From positions 1 to 64,000 of the forward strand of contig WTPW01002525.1 of assembly GCA_009809945.1 (NCBI GenBank): a stretch of 64,000 nucleotides of DNA, read 5' to 3'. Below are positions 32,719 through 41,693 of the stretch, one piece after another. Source of the DNA: Gigaspora margarita. Lineage: Eukaryota; Glomeromycota; Glomeromycetes; Diversisporales; Gigasporaceae. The stretch's first letter is position 1. Each line of letters starts with the position of its first letter. A program made the position numbers and the translations under genes. The notes under the pieces were generated by a model, which was given only the letters and a program-made list of their open reading frames with translations, was not told the DNA's origin and ran no database searches.

Positions 32719-35063
32719 ATGCTGCCTTTCGATGCGAATAAAAAACAAAGTAAACAAAAACATGGTCGATATTCCGAATTCCAGGCAATCGTCCTTGCAG
32801 GTTATGGTCATAGGTAAAAAGAATTTATATATATATTTTTTTAAATGAATAAATTAAATAGAATTTATTATTAAAAGTATCGTTTTTTAAATTGAAATAT
32901 AGATTATATCCATTATCCGAAGATAATAATCTTCCTAAAGCCTTACTTCCATTAGCAAATAAGCCAATGCTTTATTATGTTTTAGATTGGTTAGAAAGAG
33001 CTGGAATTTTTGGTATTCATCTTCTTCATTTGCAATGTTGAAAATTTACATGAATTATTGAATTATGTCTTATTCCAATATCAAAAAAATTAGACGTATT
33101 GGTCATTACTGAAGCAAATGGTGAATACAAAATTGGTCATTATCTTAAAAATGATTATGAAGGGAAGCTGAAGCCAAACTTGGAAGTAGTTAGAGAAGAC
33201 GTTGGAACTGCTGATGTGTTGAGAATTTTCAGTGAAAAAATAAAGGCAATTATTGCTTTATTCGTGAAATAGTATGATTTGAAACTTCAACTAATTACAT
33301 CATAAATAAAATTAGAGTGATTTCATTGTAATGAGTTGTGATCTTGTTTTTGACTTGGTTCCTCATCGATTATTGGATTACCATCGAACACATGATCCAA
33401 CTTTTACAGCATTGTATTTTGAACCAAATAAATCTGAAGGTGGAGGCGGAAGTAGTAGTAGTTATAAGGATGATAGTATGTTATTAAATTTTTTAAGTTC
33501 TGTTTCTATTTTTTTTTCTTCTTACTGATTAATCCTAATTATTCCTATTTTTTCTACTAATAAGAAGATCCAAAGCAATTTGTTGGTGTAGATACCAATA
33601 AATCACGTATTGTATATGTCGCATCTAGTGCTGATCTAGATGAAGAATTTTCTTTACGCATGTCATTATTATGGAAGTATGTACATTTATTTATTTGCTA
33701 AAGGTTTATAACGATAATTAATGAGTCGTTTTACATTCATTTATGCAGGTTTCCATGTATTGATATTCACACAAATCTACAAGATGCACACCTTTACATT
33801 TTCAAACGATGGGTAATTGATTTAATTGTACAGAGAAAGGCTATTTCTAGTGTTCGAGAGCATCTTGTTCCCCTGTTGATAAAATGTCAATATCAAAAAA
33901 AGTTGTTGGACAGCGAAGGTATTAACAAGTGTGAGTATAAGATACGCATTCTATTAAATAATCTTTGTTATATATGTTATTCACCCTACTGAAATTTGGT
34001 AATTTTGATGTTAGTGGCAGCAACTTACGAAAATTATCAAAAAACTGCAATTCAATATTCTGCCTCATGGAATGATGATGACAAAAATTCGCCTGTACGA
34101 TGTCAAATTTTTATATATAAAACTGGATTTTGTGGACGTGGAAATACTATTTATAAATATTGCGACTTGAATCGTCATGTATAGTCTATTTACTTTATTT
34201 TATGTGCTTTGAATATCCAGAGTTTAAAATTTATTATTGTAGACAACAAAAATACATATCGATCCGCGTGTATCTCCATCTGCAGAAATCAATTCAAAAG
34301 CGCAAGTAAGTCTAGGATTCATAATGTCACATATATATATATATCTGTATAACTGTTATTTCTTCCTCTTTTGCTTCAAATAGGTTGGATCGGACTCGTT
34401 AGTTGGTGATGACACGAAAATTGATGAACGCACGTCCATAAAACGTTCAACAATTGGTACGCATTGCGCAATTGGCAAAAATGTCAAAATCTCAAACTCA
34501 ATACTAATGGATAATATCGTCATTGAGGATAAGTATGTATTATTTATTTCTGTTTTTAAAATGGTTGAAAATGATAAATATATATATCTATTTATATTTG
34601 TGAATACTGTGAAGACCTTGAATACTCCAATATTCGAATACTCAATTACTTGGCACAATAATCACATTGATCAAAGATCGATTCCAAATTATGTACAGCA
34701 ATTGTTATTATTGTGCAAATGTAATTGGGTATTCGAGTATTCATGATATTCACAAAAAATTTTTGGTTCATTTTTTAACCATTAAAATATTTGGTTGTTA
34801 CGATTTGCTTTATCTTGCTAACTGTCACATCTTTTAGTGTCAAATTAGACGGATGTGTAGTTTGTAATGGTGCCAAGATAATGGAAAAATCTCAGTTGAA
34901 AGATTGTGAAGTTGGTGGAGGTTACGTTGTTGTTTCTGAAAGTATGTCATTTTAAATTTTACTTGTCTTTATTTGATTGATTTAAAATGTTAATAAATTT
35001 ATCAATCTTTTTATAGCACAAGCAAAAAATGAACAGCTTGTTGAGTTTCGTGACCTAGATTGA
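32719..35063 (+). CDS. Translation initiation factor eIF2B, gamma subunit
   Basis: Ten exons: 32719-32813, 32903-33245, 33316-33475, 33568-33676, 33749-33930, 34015-34178, 34243-34305, 34384-34532, 34838-34941, 35017-35063. Lengths and phases add up to 1416 nt (471 residues; human EIF2B3 is about 450). The N-terminal nucleotidyltransferase-like domain begins EFQAIVLAGYG-HR-LYPLSE and continues LPKALLPLANKPMLYYVLDW and FIVMSCDLVFD. The C-terminus is a left-handed beta-helix of hexapeptide repeats (VGDDTKIDERTSIKRSTIG, NVKISNSILMDN, VKLDGCVVCNGAKI). eIF2B exchanges GDP for GTP on eIF2, and gamma pairs with epsilon in the catalytic heterodimer. Oddities: intron 2 is GC-AG, intron 8 holds a MITE-like hairpin, and exon 2 contains an apparent +1 insertion (near 33003-33018) and a -1 deletion (A-run 33083-33089) that compensate each other. 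Between them the main frame has stops. Either assembly errors or early decay explains this. Start chosen at the only ATG before the conserved block. Confidence 0.9.
33246..33315 (+). other. GC-AG intron in eIF2B gamma
   Basis: The preceding exon ends AAG at 33245 and the next starts AGTGATTTC at 33316. The 70-nt intron begins GCAATT and ends ATTAG. Joining gives SEKIK-SDFIVMSCDL, the expected family sequence in frame, while reading through gives TAG stops. No GT donor gives an in-frame join here. Confidence 0.8.
34599..34754. mobile_element. MITE-like hairpin inside intron 8 of eIF2B gamma
   Basis: TGTGAATACTGTGAAGACC...TCGAATACTCAATTAC at the left pairs with GTAATTGGGTATTCGAGTATTC...GATATTCACA at the right, making about 45 bp of inverted arms around a GATCAAAGATCG loop. 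It accounts for most of the unusual 305-nt length of this intron (the other introns are 63-92 nt). The small open frames on both strands at 34356-34746 are shadows of exon 8 and this hairpin. Confidence 0.7.
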
Positions 35064-35398
35064 TTTAGTCATCTGCTAATTTTGTAAAAAATAATTACCC
35101 TACGTATTTGTATTGTAAATGATCATGTTATTATAAACAATTTACATTGTAAATACATTCTTGTTACTTGAAATAAAATAATTTAATTTATATAGTTAAT
35201 TGATAGATTCATTGTCAATCCTGTTGTTTTTATTATAGTCGATAACTGGTTAAGACATTATGATAAGCCATATTACCTATTACAAATAGGGTAATTTCAT
35301 AGACCTACTATTATCGTTCTTAGAAAATGGGTAGATAAAATCCGTTAGCATATAAATTTTAAAAGAACACTGGATGAAACTCTCAAGATCAAAATAAA

Positions 35399-35683
35399 AT
35401 GAGACAAAAAAACATAAATGCGATCTTATTCATCTTTGCTCTTTTTACTGTGGGCTTTTTAATTGAAACTAATTTCGAAGCAGCTGTGATGCCTAAATCA
35501 TTATTTTTCGATTCTAAAAGTAGGTTTACGATTCTTTAGACTTATGAAAATAAAAATTCTTAAAATTGTTTGATATTAATAGAAAACGTCAGAAGAAGTC
35601 AAGTATCGTCAGATCATTGTACAGCAGTATGTTGGTGCTGGTTCGGAGAATATATATGTTGTCAATGGAGTTTGGTTTGTTGA
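35399..35683 (+). CDS. Small secreted cysteine-rich peptide, effector candidate
   Basis: Two exons, 35399-35519 and 35583-35683, join through a 63-nt GT-AG intron (starts GTAGGTT, ends TTAATAG) to give 73 residues. Residues 1-30 look like a signal peptide: basic MRQKN, the hydrophobic run AILFIFALFTVGFLI, then a likely cleavage site after NFEAA or nearby. A spacer with basic KKNVRR follows, where a Kex2-type protease could cut. The last 22 residues hold six cysteines in the pattern C-x3-C-x-C-x6-C-C-x5-C (HCTAVCWCWFGEYICCQW...C), with Trp and Tyr between them; the Cys is the last residue before TGA. The spacing suggests a disulfide-stabilised mini-protein. The gene starts 336 bp after the eIF2B gamma stop, on the same strand. 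I know no named family with this pattern, and the function is unknown; a secreted effector or signalling peptide is the natural inference. The other two frames of exon 2 are open too, so the spliced frame rests on the intron consensus and the cysteine pattern. Confidence 0.6.
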
Positions 35684-36094
35684 GTTGTGACAACTCCAGA
35701 TCCAAAAATTAAAAACGAGTCAGCAGACAAAAGATACATTTTGCTTGAAAATTTCAACTTTGATAATATGAATAATGAGGCACAAAAACAATTTTTGAAT
35801 CTAATTTAAAAAAATATTATATGACATATTGATAATGAATAAACTATTCAGATTCATAAATATATATTTACTATTTAATTTTTTTGCTGATCTTTAGCAT
35901 AGGTGGTATATATATAATTATTATATAATTGTAATATATAAAATTGAACTAAATTTAAGCAAGTTTATAAATAGTTAGAGTTTGGTTAGGCTAGGTTTTA
36001 AATTGGCTTAAAATTAGTTGGTTTTTATATATAGGATTGAATTAATAAAAATCAAGCAAATATTTTTTGATAAGTTTTTTAAAAATTTGAATAA
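35684..36094. other. AT-rich intergenic region
   Basis: No gene. The early part still has slightly coding-like composition (35690-35810) but soon runs into stops in all frames. Its function could be the 3' UTR of the preceding gene. Confidence 0.35.
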
Positions 36095-36325
36095 TTTTTT
36101 TTTTGTTGTTGTTTAAGGCCGTACTAGCGGTTGGAAACTTTATTTCTATGTATAATAGGAATTAGTACATATATTATATGCTACTATATACAGTTAACAA
36201 AAGTATAACTAGCTATACATGCAACTTTTGGTTGCCTATTGAAGTAGTCTAGTCAAAGATTTTATACTAACTGCTATACCTGCAATCTTCTAGAAGATTA
36301 TCTATTTAAACTCTTTGATTATGTT
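36095..36325 (-). mobile_element. Retroposon 3' end, second truncated copy
   Basis: T-rich start (36098-36112) and then, on the minus strand, the same order of phrases as the copies at 20209 and 42230-42516 (GATAATCTTCTAGAAGATTG, GGCAACCAAAAGTTGCATGT). It is more diverged than the 20-kb copy. Confidence 0.6.
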
Positions 36326-36363
36326 CTATTAACTATTTATAATCCAATCTTAATTCACATATA

Positions 36364-36714
36364 CAGTCTAACCCCTTTATAGTCACACTGTTGGGATACA
36401 AAAAGCTATGATTATAAAAAAAGTATGACTAATATAAAGGTATTTATATATATATTAAAATCAATATATGTTTTTTAGCCATCAATTCTAACCCTAAACC
36501 CTGACTAAATTATAAAAAAAAAAACACCTTAAAAAAATTTTTATAAATTTGTGTTAAAATAATTCAAATTTAGTATTAGCTGCAACAATAATTTTGAAAA
36601 AAATCTTCCAGAGATATCGCAAGACTAAGCCTATATAGACAATTGGTAAAAATAAATTTGTAACTATATTTATTTTGTGACTATAGATAAGTTGACTATA
36701 GAGAGGGTTGACTG
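36364..36714. mobile_element. TA-flanked MITE, CAGTCTAACCC termini
   Basis: CAGTCTAACCCCTTTATAGT on the left and ACTATAGAGAGGGTTGACTG on the right, with TA outside both. 351 bp with no coding capacity. The 11.72-kb region resembles one half of it. Confidence 0.7.
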
Positions 36715-36846
36715 TATATAGTATTATTTTTGTATACTATTTAGTTTAATACTTATCTATTGTTGTATAATATTTTTTTATAGTATTTTGGTTTAAATAT
36801 AATAATTTGAATTGATTCTTCAATTCAAACAAATTTAGATATTCAG

Positions 36847-37090
36847 ATAGAACCTTGGGCATCTCTCATATAGGCCATAACTAGGTTTTGGCCAATTTTG
36901 ATCTAATTTGCTAAAAATAACAAAACTTTTGATCCAGTAATTAGAATTGAATAAACTTTTTTTTGTTAGATACACCTTACTGTTTAAAAAAAAGTTCATT
37001 CAAATTGGACTACTAGATGCAAAGATAATTGCCAAAGACTATTTTTTGCTTCTTAAATTTTGGGGTCTTTGCTAAAACATGTAATATATA
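36847..37090. mobile_element. MULE-like element, degraded copy
   Basis: Shares GGGCATCTCTCATATAGG, GTTTTGGCCAATTTTGATC and TGGACTACTAGATGCAAAG with the element at 43227-43830, and lacks the TA MITE found in that copy. Its right terminus is missing. Confidence 0.6.
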
Positions 37091-37507
37091 ACCACTTTTT
37101 TGTTGGTGTAGGCACTAGCATATTATTAGTAATAAAATCTAATAGTACTTTCTTCTTGATATATGCTTCTTTGAACACAATTATGAAGTCTATTGTATTT
37201 TGAAGTAGTAGACTAGCTTTTTCTGCTATTTTGTATATGATCCTTTAATCTTTAAAGAGAAGTTCTTGAAGTTGAAGACACATGTTAGTAGATGGACAAT
37301 GTTTTCTGATTTTACATTGCACCATGAGCAAAGGTGATTGGGGTTTTTGTTGAGTTCCTGAAATGTAGTAAAAAATAAGTAGAGTTCTTCAGATATGAGT
37401 TTTACCTTAAAATTTTTTATATTAGAAAGGCTAGAATTAGTATAGACAGTAATGTATATAAACAGTTGTGAACATGATTTTGAACAGTCATGAACATTTT
37501 TTAGCAA
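37091..37507 (-). pseudogene. LINE ORF2 C-terminal fragment
   Basis: On the minus strand the frame 37507-37226 encodes LSNIKNFKVKLISEELYLFF and CSWCNVKSENIVHLLTC. A C-x2-C-x8-H-x4-C metal-binding motif at the end of a protein that begins with an F-K-V-K-L helix is the usual tail of fungal LINE ORF2. Coding-like sequence with stops continues to about 37100. The reverse transcriptase is missing. Confidence 0.6.
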
Positions 37508-38258
37508 AAAAATAAATTGAAATTACTTAAAATTTTATTATAATAACATGATTTATAATTAAGTAAAAAAGATTTATCATTAAATTTTATATATAATTAT
37601 ATATTTTTTTAATAATATATACTTTATTATAAGATGTGTAAATACTATGGACACTATGGACTATGGACAAGCCAAAAAAAGGTATAGATATAGCAAACAC
37701 AATATCATTGAGTATAGAGTGCTTAGGGTTTATTATTGTAAGAAAGGTATTTGAAAGTATAGTACCAGTTAATGTTTTATAGGTATTTATTCCAAATTGC
37801 TATTCTTTGTTGGTTGCAGTATATCACTAAATTGGTTATTTAATAGATTATCTTTTAGTAAATAGATACAAGATATCTTATATAACAGAGAAATTATTAA
37901 TTAATAATTCACAAATCAACTGGATAAAATAATCTGCAATTATTAAGAAATATGATGCAATTTATTTAAAAACTCTAATTTGTAAATATACAGATATTTT
38001 ATATATATATATTAAATATTTACAAAAATTATATACTACTGTATTCAATTTACTTTTGTTATAGTAAAAATTCAATATAGTAAAAATTTTGAATAGAATT
38101 ATTTTTTTTTAATCTAGAAACTTTACTATGATAAGAGTAAGTTTTAATTATTCAAACCATCTACCCAAATCAATCTACTTGTTAATTAAAAACTACTACT
38201 TAACTATCTATATATTAATCAAGTGTCTCAATTTAATTTTTTATCTGCTGATTAAAAA
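37508..38258. other. AT-rich intergenic region
   Basis: I see no gene and no clear element. A 126-codon plus-strand frame starts at 38128 and runs through the hAT-type MITE at 38267; it is a chance frame. Confidence 0.4.
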
Positions 38259-38266
38259 GCAACTAC

Positions 38267-38551
38267 TAGAGACTGAACTTGAGTTAACTTGTAGTTTAAA
38301 AATATATATAGTCTTGACCAGTATTATAAATTCAAAAAATTTTTATTGGCGCAAATGCAAAAAAAAAATGCACAAAAAAAAAAATTTATATGCAGGTTAT
38401 ATATACGGGGAGCTCCGATATATGCGCAAATTTAAATCTATGTGCGCTGCGCCTACTACGCAGATTCAATTTACATCACTGGTCTTGACTCAAGTTAATT
38501 CGAGTTAAGACTATGTTTTTTAGCTACAAGTTGACTCAAGTCCAGTCTCTA
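38267..38551. mobile_element. hAT-type MITE, 285 bp
   Basis: TAGAGACTGAACTTGAGTTA is mirrored by a right end reading TGACTCAAGTCCAGTCTCTA. The flanking 8-mers GCAACTAC (38259-38266) and TCAACTAC (38552-38559) differ in one base. The middle holds ATGCGCAAATT and TGTGCGCTGCGCC words. Confidence 0.75.
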
Positions 38552-38735
38552 TCAACTACTAAATTTACTTACTTGTTTATATAATATTTAAGTTTATTTA
38601 ACTTGACTTCTATAATATATAATACTAAATGTATATAAAATTTATAATAAAAAAAAATAAACTTTATTTATTTTATATCTATATATTTTTAACATATTTA
38701 TAATTGATTTTATACATAATTAATACATTGACTAT

Positions 38736-39010
38736 TAGGGTTTCTCAAATTCAAATCAAATCAAATATTGGATCAATTTGAATTTGATCAAATCAAATTG
38801 ACCCTGATTTGAATTTGATTTGATTCAAATATTTGGATTTGAATTTGAATTTTTAATAGTAATTTTCAAATCAAATCAAATATTTGTCAAATCAAATCAA
38901 ATTTGGCCAGATTTGAATTTGATCAAATCAAATATAGTCAAATTTGAATTTGAATTTGATCAAATATTTGATTCAAATATTTGAAGATCAAATCAAATTG
39001 TGGAACCCTA
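38736..39010. mobile_element. hAT-type MITE built of TCAAATCAAAT repeats
   Basis: Starts TAGGGTTTCTCAAATTC and ends GTGGAACCCTA, with the exact 8-bp duplication TTGACTAT at 38728-38735 and 39011-39018. Nearly the whole 275-bp interior consists of TTGATTTGA / TCAAATCAAA words in both orientations, so it could fold in many ways. Confidence 0.85.
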
Positions 39011-39189
39011 TTGACTATATACTAATCTTACAGTTTGAATTTGAGAAAGATAAATATCATAACTAGTATTTACTATATTTACAGATTCAGAAATTTTTAC
39101 AAATTAACTACTCATAGCTGCTTAGATAAATTTTGATATAATGATAAATATTACTAATATTTTTAAAACTATAAGTATTATTACCTGGT

Positions 39190-39372
39190 TTAGAGAGTTT
39201 TAAAAGATTCAAAAATCAACTTATATAAATAGCTTGTGGGTATTTGAATTAATTTGATTATACGACAAGAAATTTTGGTCAAAATTCTTAACTTGCTATA
39301 TATTGCTAAATCTTTGTCATATGGAATATCATAATATAGAGAATATAGAGAATATCTAGTAAAAACTTTCAA
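39190..39372 (-). pseudogene. Kinase C-terminal pseudo-exon, unit 1
   Basis: The minus-strand frame contains SLYYDIPYDKDLAI, which matches the P-Y-x-D-I-x-H/Y-D-K-x-L-A-I segment of Glomeromycotina TKL kinases (between subdomains IX and XI). The region after it has lost the reading frame. The same segment recurs in units at 39.6, 40.2, 46.9, 47.3 and 48.5 kb. Confidence 0.6.
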
Positions 39373-39545
39373 TATAATTATTTTGAAAGAATAAGTTCAC
39401 AACAAAGAACATAAATGCTTATTTACCTTTGAAATCATTTCATATATATTAATCATTCTATTATTACGAAATTAATAAATGTCAGATTTTTGATAAATGA
39501 ATATTTATTCAAGACTTCAGAATTAATATATAGTAAAATTATGTA

Positions 39546-39972
39546 AATTCTATTCAAATTTGATTTTGTACAATATTAGCTATTATCAAAAGCTCTAAAT
39601 CTGCGATGTATGTACTTTTTAACTATTAATAAAATATTTCTATTATATAAAATCATAATGAATAAAATCTTAAGAATAGATTATCTAAATTCTTAACTTG
39701 CTTATATAATTCAGTTTTTTTCATTTCTCAGATCTACAAAAAATATCTTAGTATATCAGCTAATTCACTAGCAGTTGGTCAGTTTTGAGAATCTGTATTT
39801 AAGCATTTATTCACCAGATTCAAAAGTAATTAAAGAGCTTTGCATTTAATTTTATATCTGTAATCTAGACAAATATGTATTGCTAGATTTTGTCATATAA
39901 AATATTATGATATGAAGAATATTTAGTAAAACTTCTAATTATTCTAAAAAAATAAGTATACAACAAAGAATA
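39546..39972 (-). pseudogene. Kinase C-terminal pseudo-exon, unit 2
   Basis: On the minus strand one frame gives AIHICLDYRYKIKCKAL, a stop, then LLLNLVNKCLNTDSQN, a stop, PTASELADILRYFL. This is the subdomain XI signature of TKL kinases (KCW/LxxxPxNRPTA). The Arg of NRP, which is invariant in working kinases, is TGA here. The unit ends at a TA MITE (39973). Confidence 0.65.
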
Positions 39973-40167
39973 TAGTCAATCTCCTATAAGATTACTCTTT
40001 TTTTGACTTAAGGACTTTTTTTAAAATGTGCTTATAAAGTAATTGTGCTTTTATAAGGTATTTTTTTATATGTTTAATAGTAAATTAACTTTAACAAAAA
40101 AGTGATATAGAGAGGATTTTTTATATGATGTGATTGTAGAAAAGGTGATCTTATGGGAGTTTGACTA
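39973..40167. mobile_element. TA-flanked MITE inside the kinase repeat array
   Basis: TAGTCAATCTCCTATAAGAT at the left faces GATCTTATGGGAGTTTGACTA at the right. Sister repeats (AACAAAGAATATAAATACC near 40860, for example) read straight through the insertion point, so a TA target duplication is directly supported. Confidence 0.8.
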
Positions 40168-40880
40168 TATAAATGCCTATTTACTATTATCTTAAATTGT
40201 TTTATTTATATCAATCTATAAATTCTATTCGAATTGATTTTGATACAATATTAGCTATTATCAAAAGCTCTAAATTTGTAATATATGCACTTTTTAAAAT
40301 ATTTCTATTATGTAAAATCATGATGAATAAATCTTAAAAATGGATTATCTAAATCCTTAACTTGCTTATATAATCCAGTTTTTTTATTTTTTAGATCTAC
40401 AAAAAAATATCTCTATATATTGGCTAATTCACTAGCAGTTGGTTAGTTTGAAGAATCTGTGTTTAAGTATTTATTTACTAGAACCAAAAGTAATTAAAGA
40501 GCTTCTTATTTAAGTTTATATTTGTAATCTAAACAAATACATATGAGGGTGAGTCAATAGAAAAGGGACAAATTTTTTCTAAGTAAAAGTTTTCTTGACT
40601 TTAAGCTTAAATATCTTAACAACTATCTTAATAAATTTAATAAATTTTTTTTTATTTTAATTCTATATAATTTCAAGATTAAAATAAAAAAATTTTTGCC
40701 AAATTTGATTAAATAGTTGTCAAGATATTTTAATTTAAAAATTAAAAAAATTTTACTAAAAATGATTTGTTCCTTTTCTATTGACCCACCTTCATATTGC
40801 TAAATTTTGTTATATAGATACCATAATATGAAGGATATTTAGTGAATAAGTATATAACAAAGAATATAAATACCTATTTA
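40168..40880 (-). pseudogene. Kinase C-terminal pseudo-exon, unit 3
   Basis: Same organisation as unit 2. On the minus strand LVNKYLNTDSSN is followed by TAA in place of the conserved Arg codon and then PTASELANI. The unit is split by the MITE at 40544-40794 and ends in the target duplication of the retroposon (AAATACCTATTTA). Confidence 0.6.
40544..40794. mobile_element. TA-flanked MITE, GTCAATAGAAAAGG termini
   Basis: TGAGGGTGAGTCAATAGAAA at the left is mirrored by TTTCTATTGACCCACCTTCA at the right, with TA outside. The empty site AATACATATTGCTAGA exists in the sister unit near 47578. 251 bp, palindromic. Confidence 0.8.
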
Positions 40881-40891
40881 AAAGAGTGTGG

Positions 40892-41374
40892 TAGAGATTG
40901 TACCTGAGTCGGGTATTACCCGAGTTATCTGCGGTTAACCGGTTAACCAGGTAATGACTAGAGTTACCCAGGTAGATTTACCCGAGTAATACCCAGGTAT
41001 ATTCACCTGAGTAATACCCAGGTAGATTCACCCAAGTAATACCCGAGTAGATATACCTGGATAATACCCAAGTAGGAAGATCTAAATAATGCCTAGGTAA
41101 TCAAATATTAATAATAAATTGTAACTAATAGGTGTCATCAAACACAAGGCTTTTATATACTATAACTTAAAATACTTGTTATACATCGCTGAGCAGATTA
41201 TATAATAGAACAAATGTAAATTTTGATTGGCTACAATAATTCATATAACCAATCACATGGCAGGTTAGACAAGTAAGATTTTATGCCTGAGTATATCTAT
41301 TGATTACCTAAGTAACCCGTGGGTTTACTTACCGGTTAACTGAGTAACATTTTTTTGGCCGAGTACAATCACTA
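40892..41374. mobile_element. hAT-type MITE with ACCCAGGTA repeats, nested in the retroposon
   Basis: TAGAGATTGTACC at the left and GAGTACAATCACTA at the right. The 8-mers GAGTGTGG and GAATGTGG flank it with one mismatch. Five or more copies of a 25-base unit of the form ACCCGAGTAATACCCAGGTA occur near the left end, plus single copies near the right end (GATTACCTAAGTAACCC). Confidence 0.75.
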
Positions 41375-41525
41375 GAATGTGGCGACTTAAAAAAGTTAGT
41401 AAGTTGTCACTCCCAAGTGGCAGGTCTAGGATTCAAATCCCACTGGCAATGCTTTGAAAAATAGATCTGTGTTCCAGTAACTGTTTCTTATTAATTGGTT
41501 GGGTACACTATCTGTAGCAGGATTC

Positions 41526-41693
41526 TAAACAATTCTATGAAAGGTGGTAGGATAAAAAGTGGATAGATTTTGGGCCAAATTCACTTTAATTCTGGTCAAA
41601 ATTAAATTTAATTTTAATTTTGACCAGAATTTAGATGAGTTTGGCCCAAAAAATCTACTCACTTTTTACACTCCACTTATCTTAGAATTGCCC
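41526..41693. mobile_element. Fold-back MITE nested in the retroposon
   Basis: Two inverted arms of about 80 bp (AACAATTCTATGAAAGG, AAAAAGTGGATAGATTTTGG against CCAAAAAATCTACTCACTTT, CTTAGAATTG) meet at AAATTTAATTTTAATTTTGA. GGTACACTATCT occurs shortly before and after it in the host sequence. Confidence 0.7.

Noticed and set aside
34356..34746. Open frames of about 80-100 codons on both strands
   Set aside because: They overlap exon 8 of eIF2B gamma and the hairpin in intron 8; the spliced gene explains the region.
38128..38508. 126-codon open frame as a gene
   Set aside because: It runs across the left end of a hAT-type MITE, is mostly AAA/TTA/ATA codons, and shows no conserved motif.
40920..41090. 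Short direct repeats resembling CRISPR repeats
   Set aside because: They are 25-bp tandem units without unique spacers, located inside a hAT-type MITE.
41395..41455. Possible functional tRNA gene
   Set aside because: Only A/B-box-like sequences are seen; a full cloverleaf with acceptor pairing cannot be drawn, and the sequence is the head of a retroposon.
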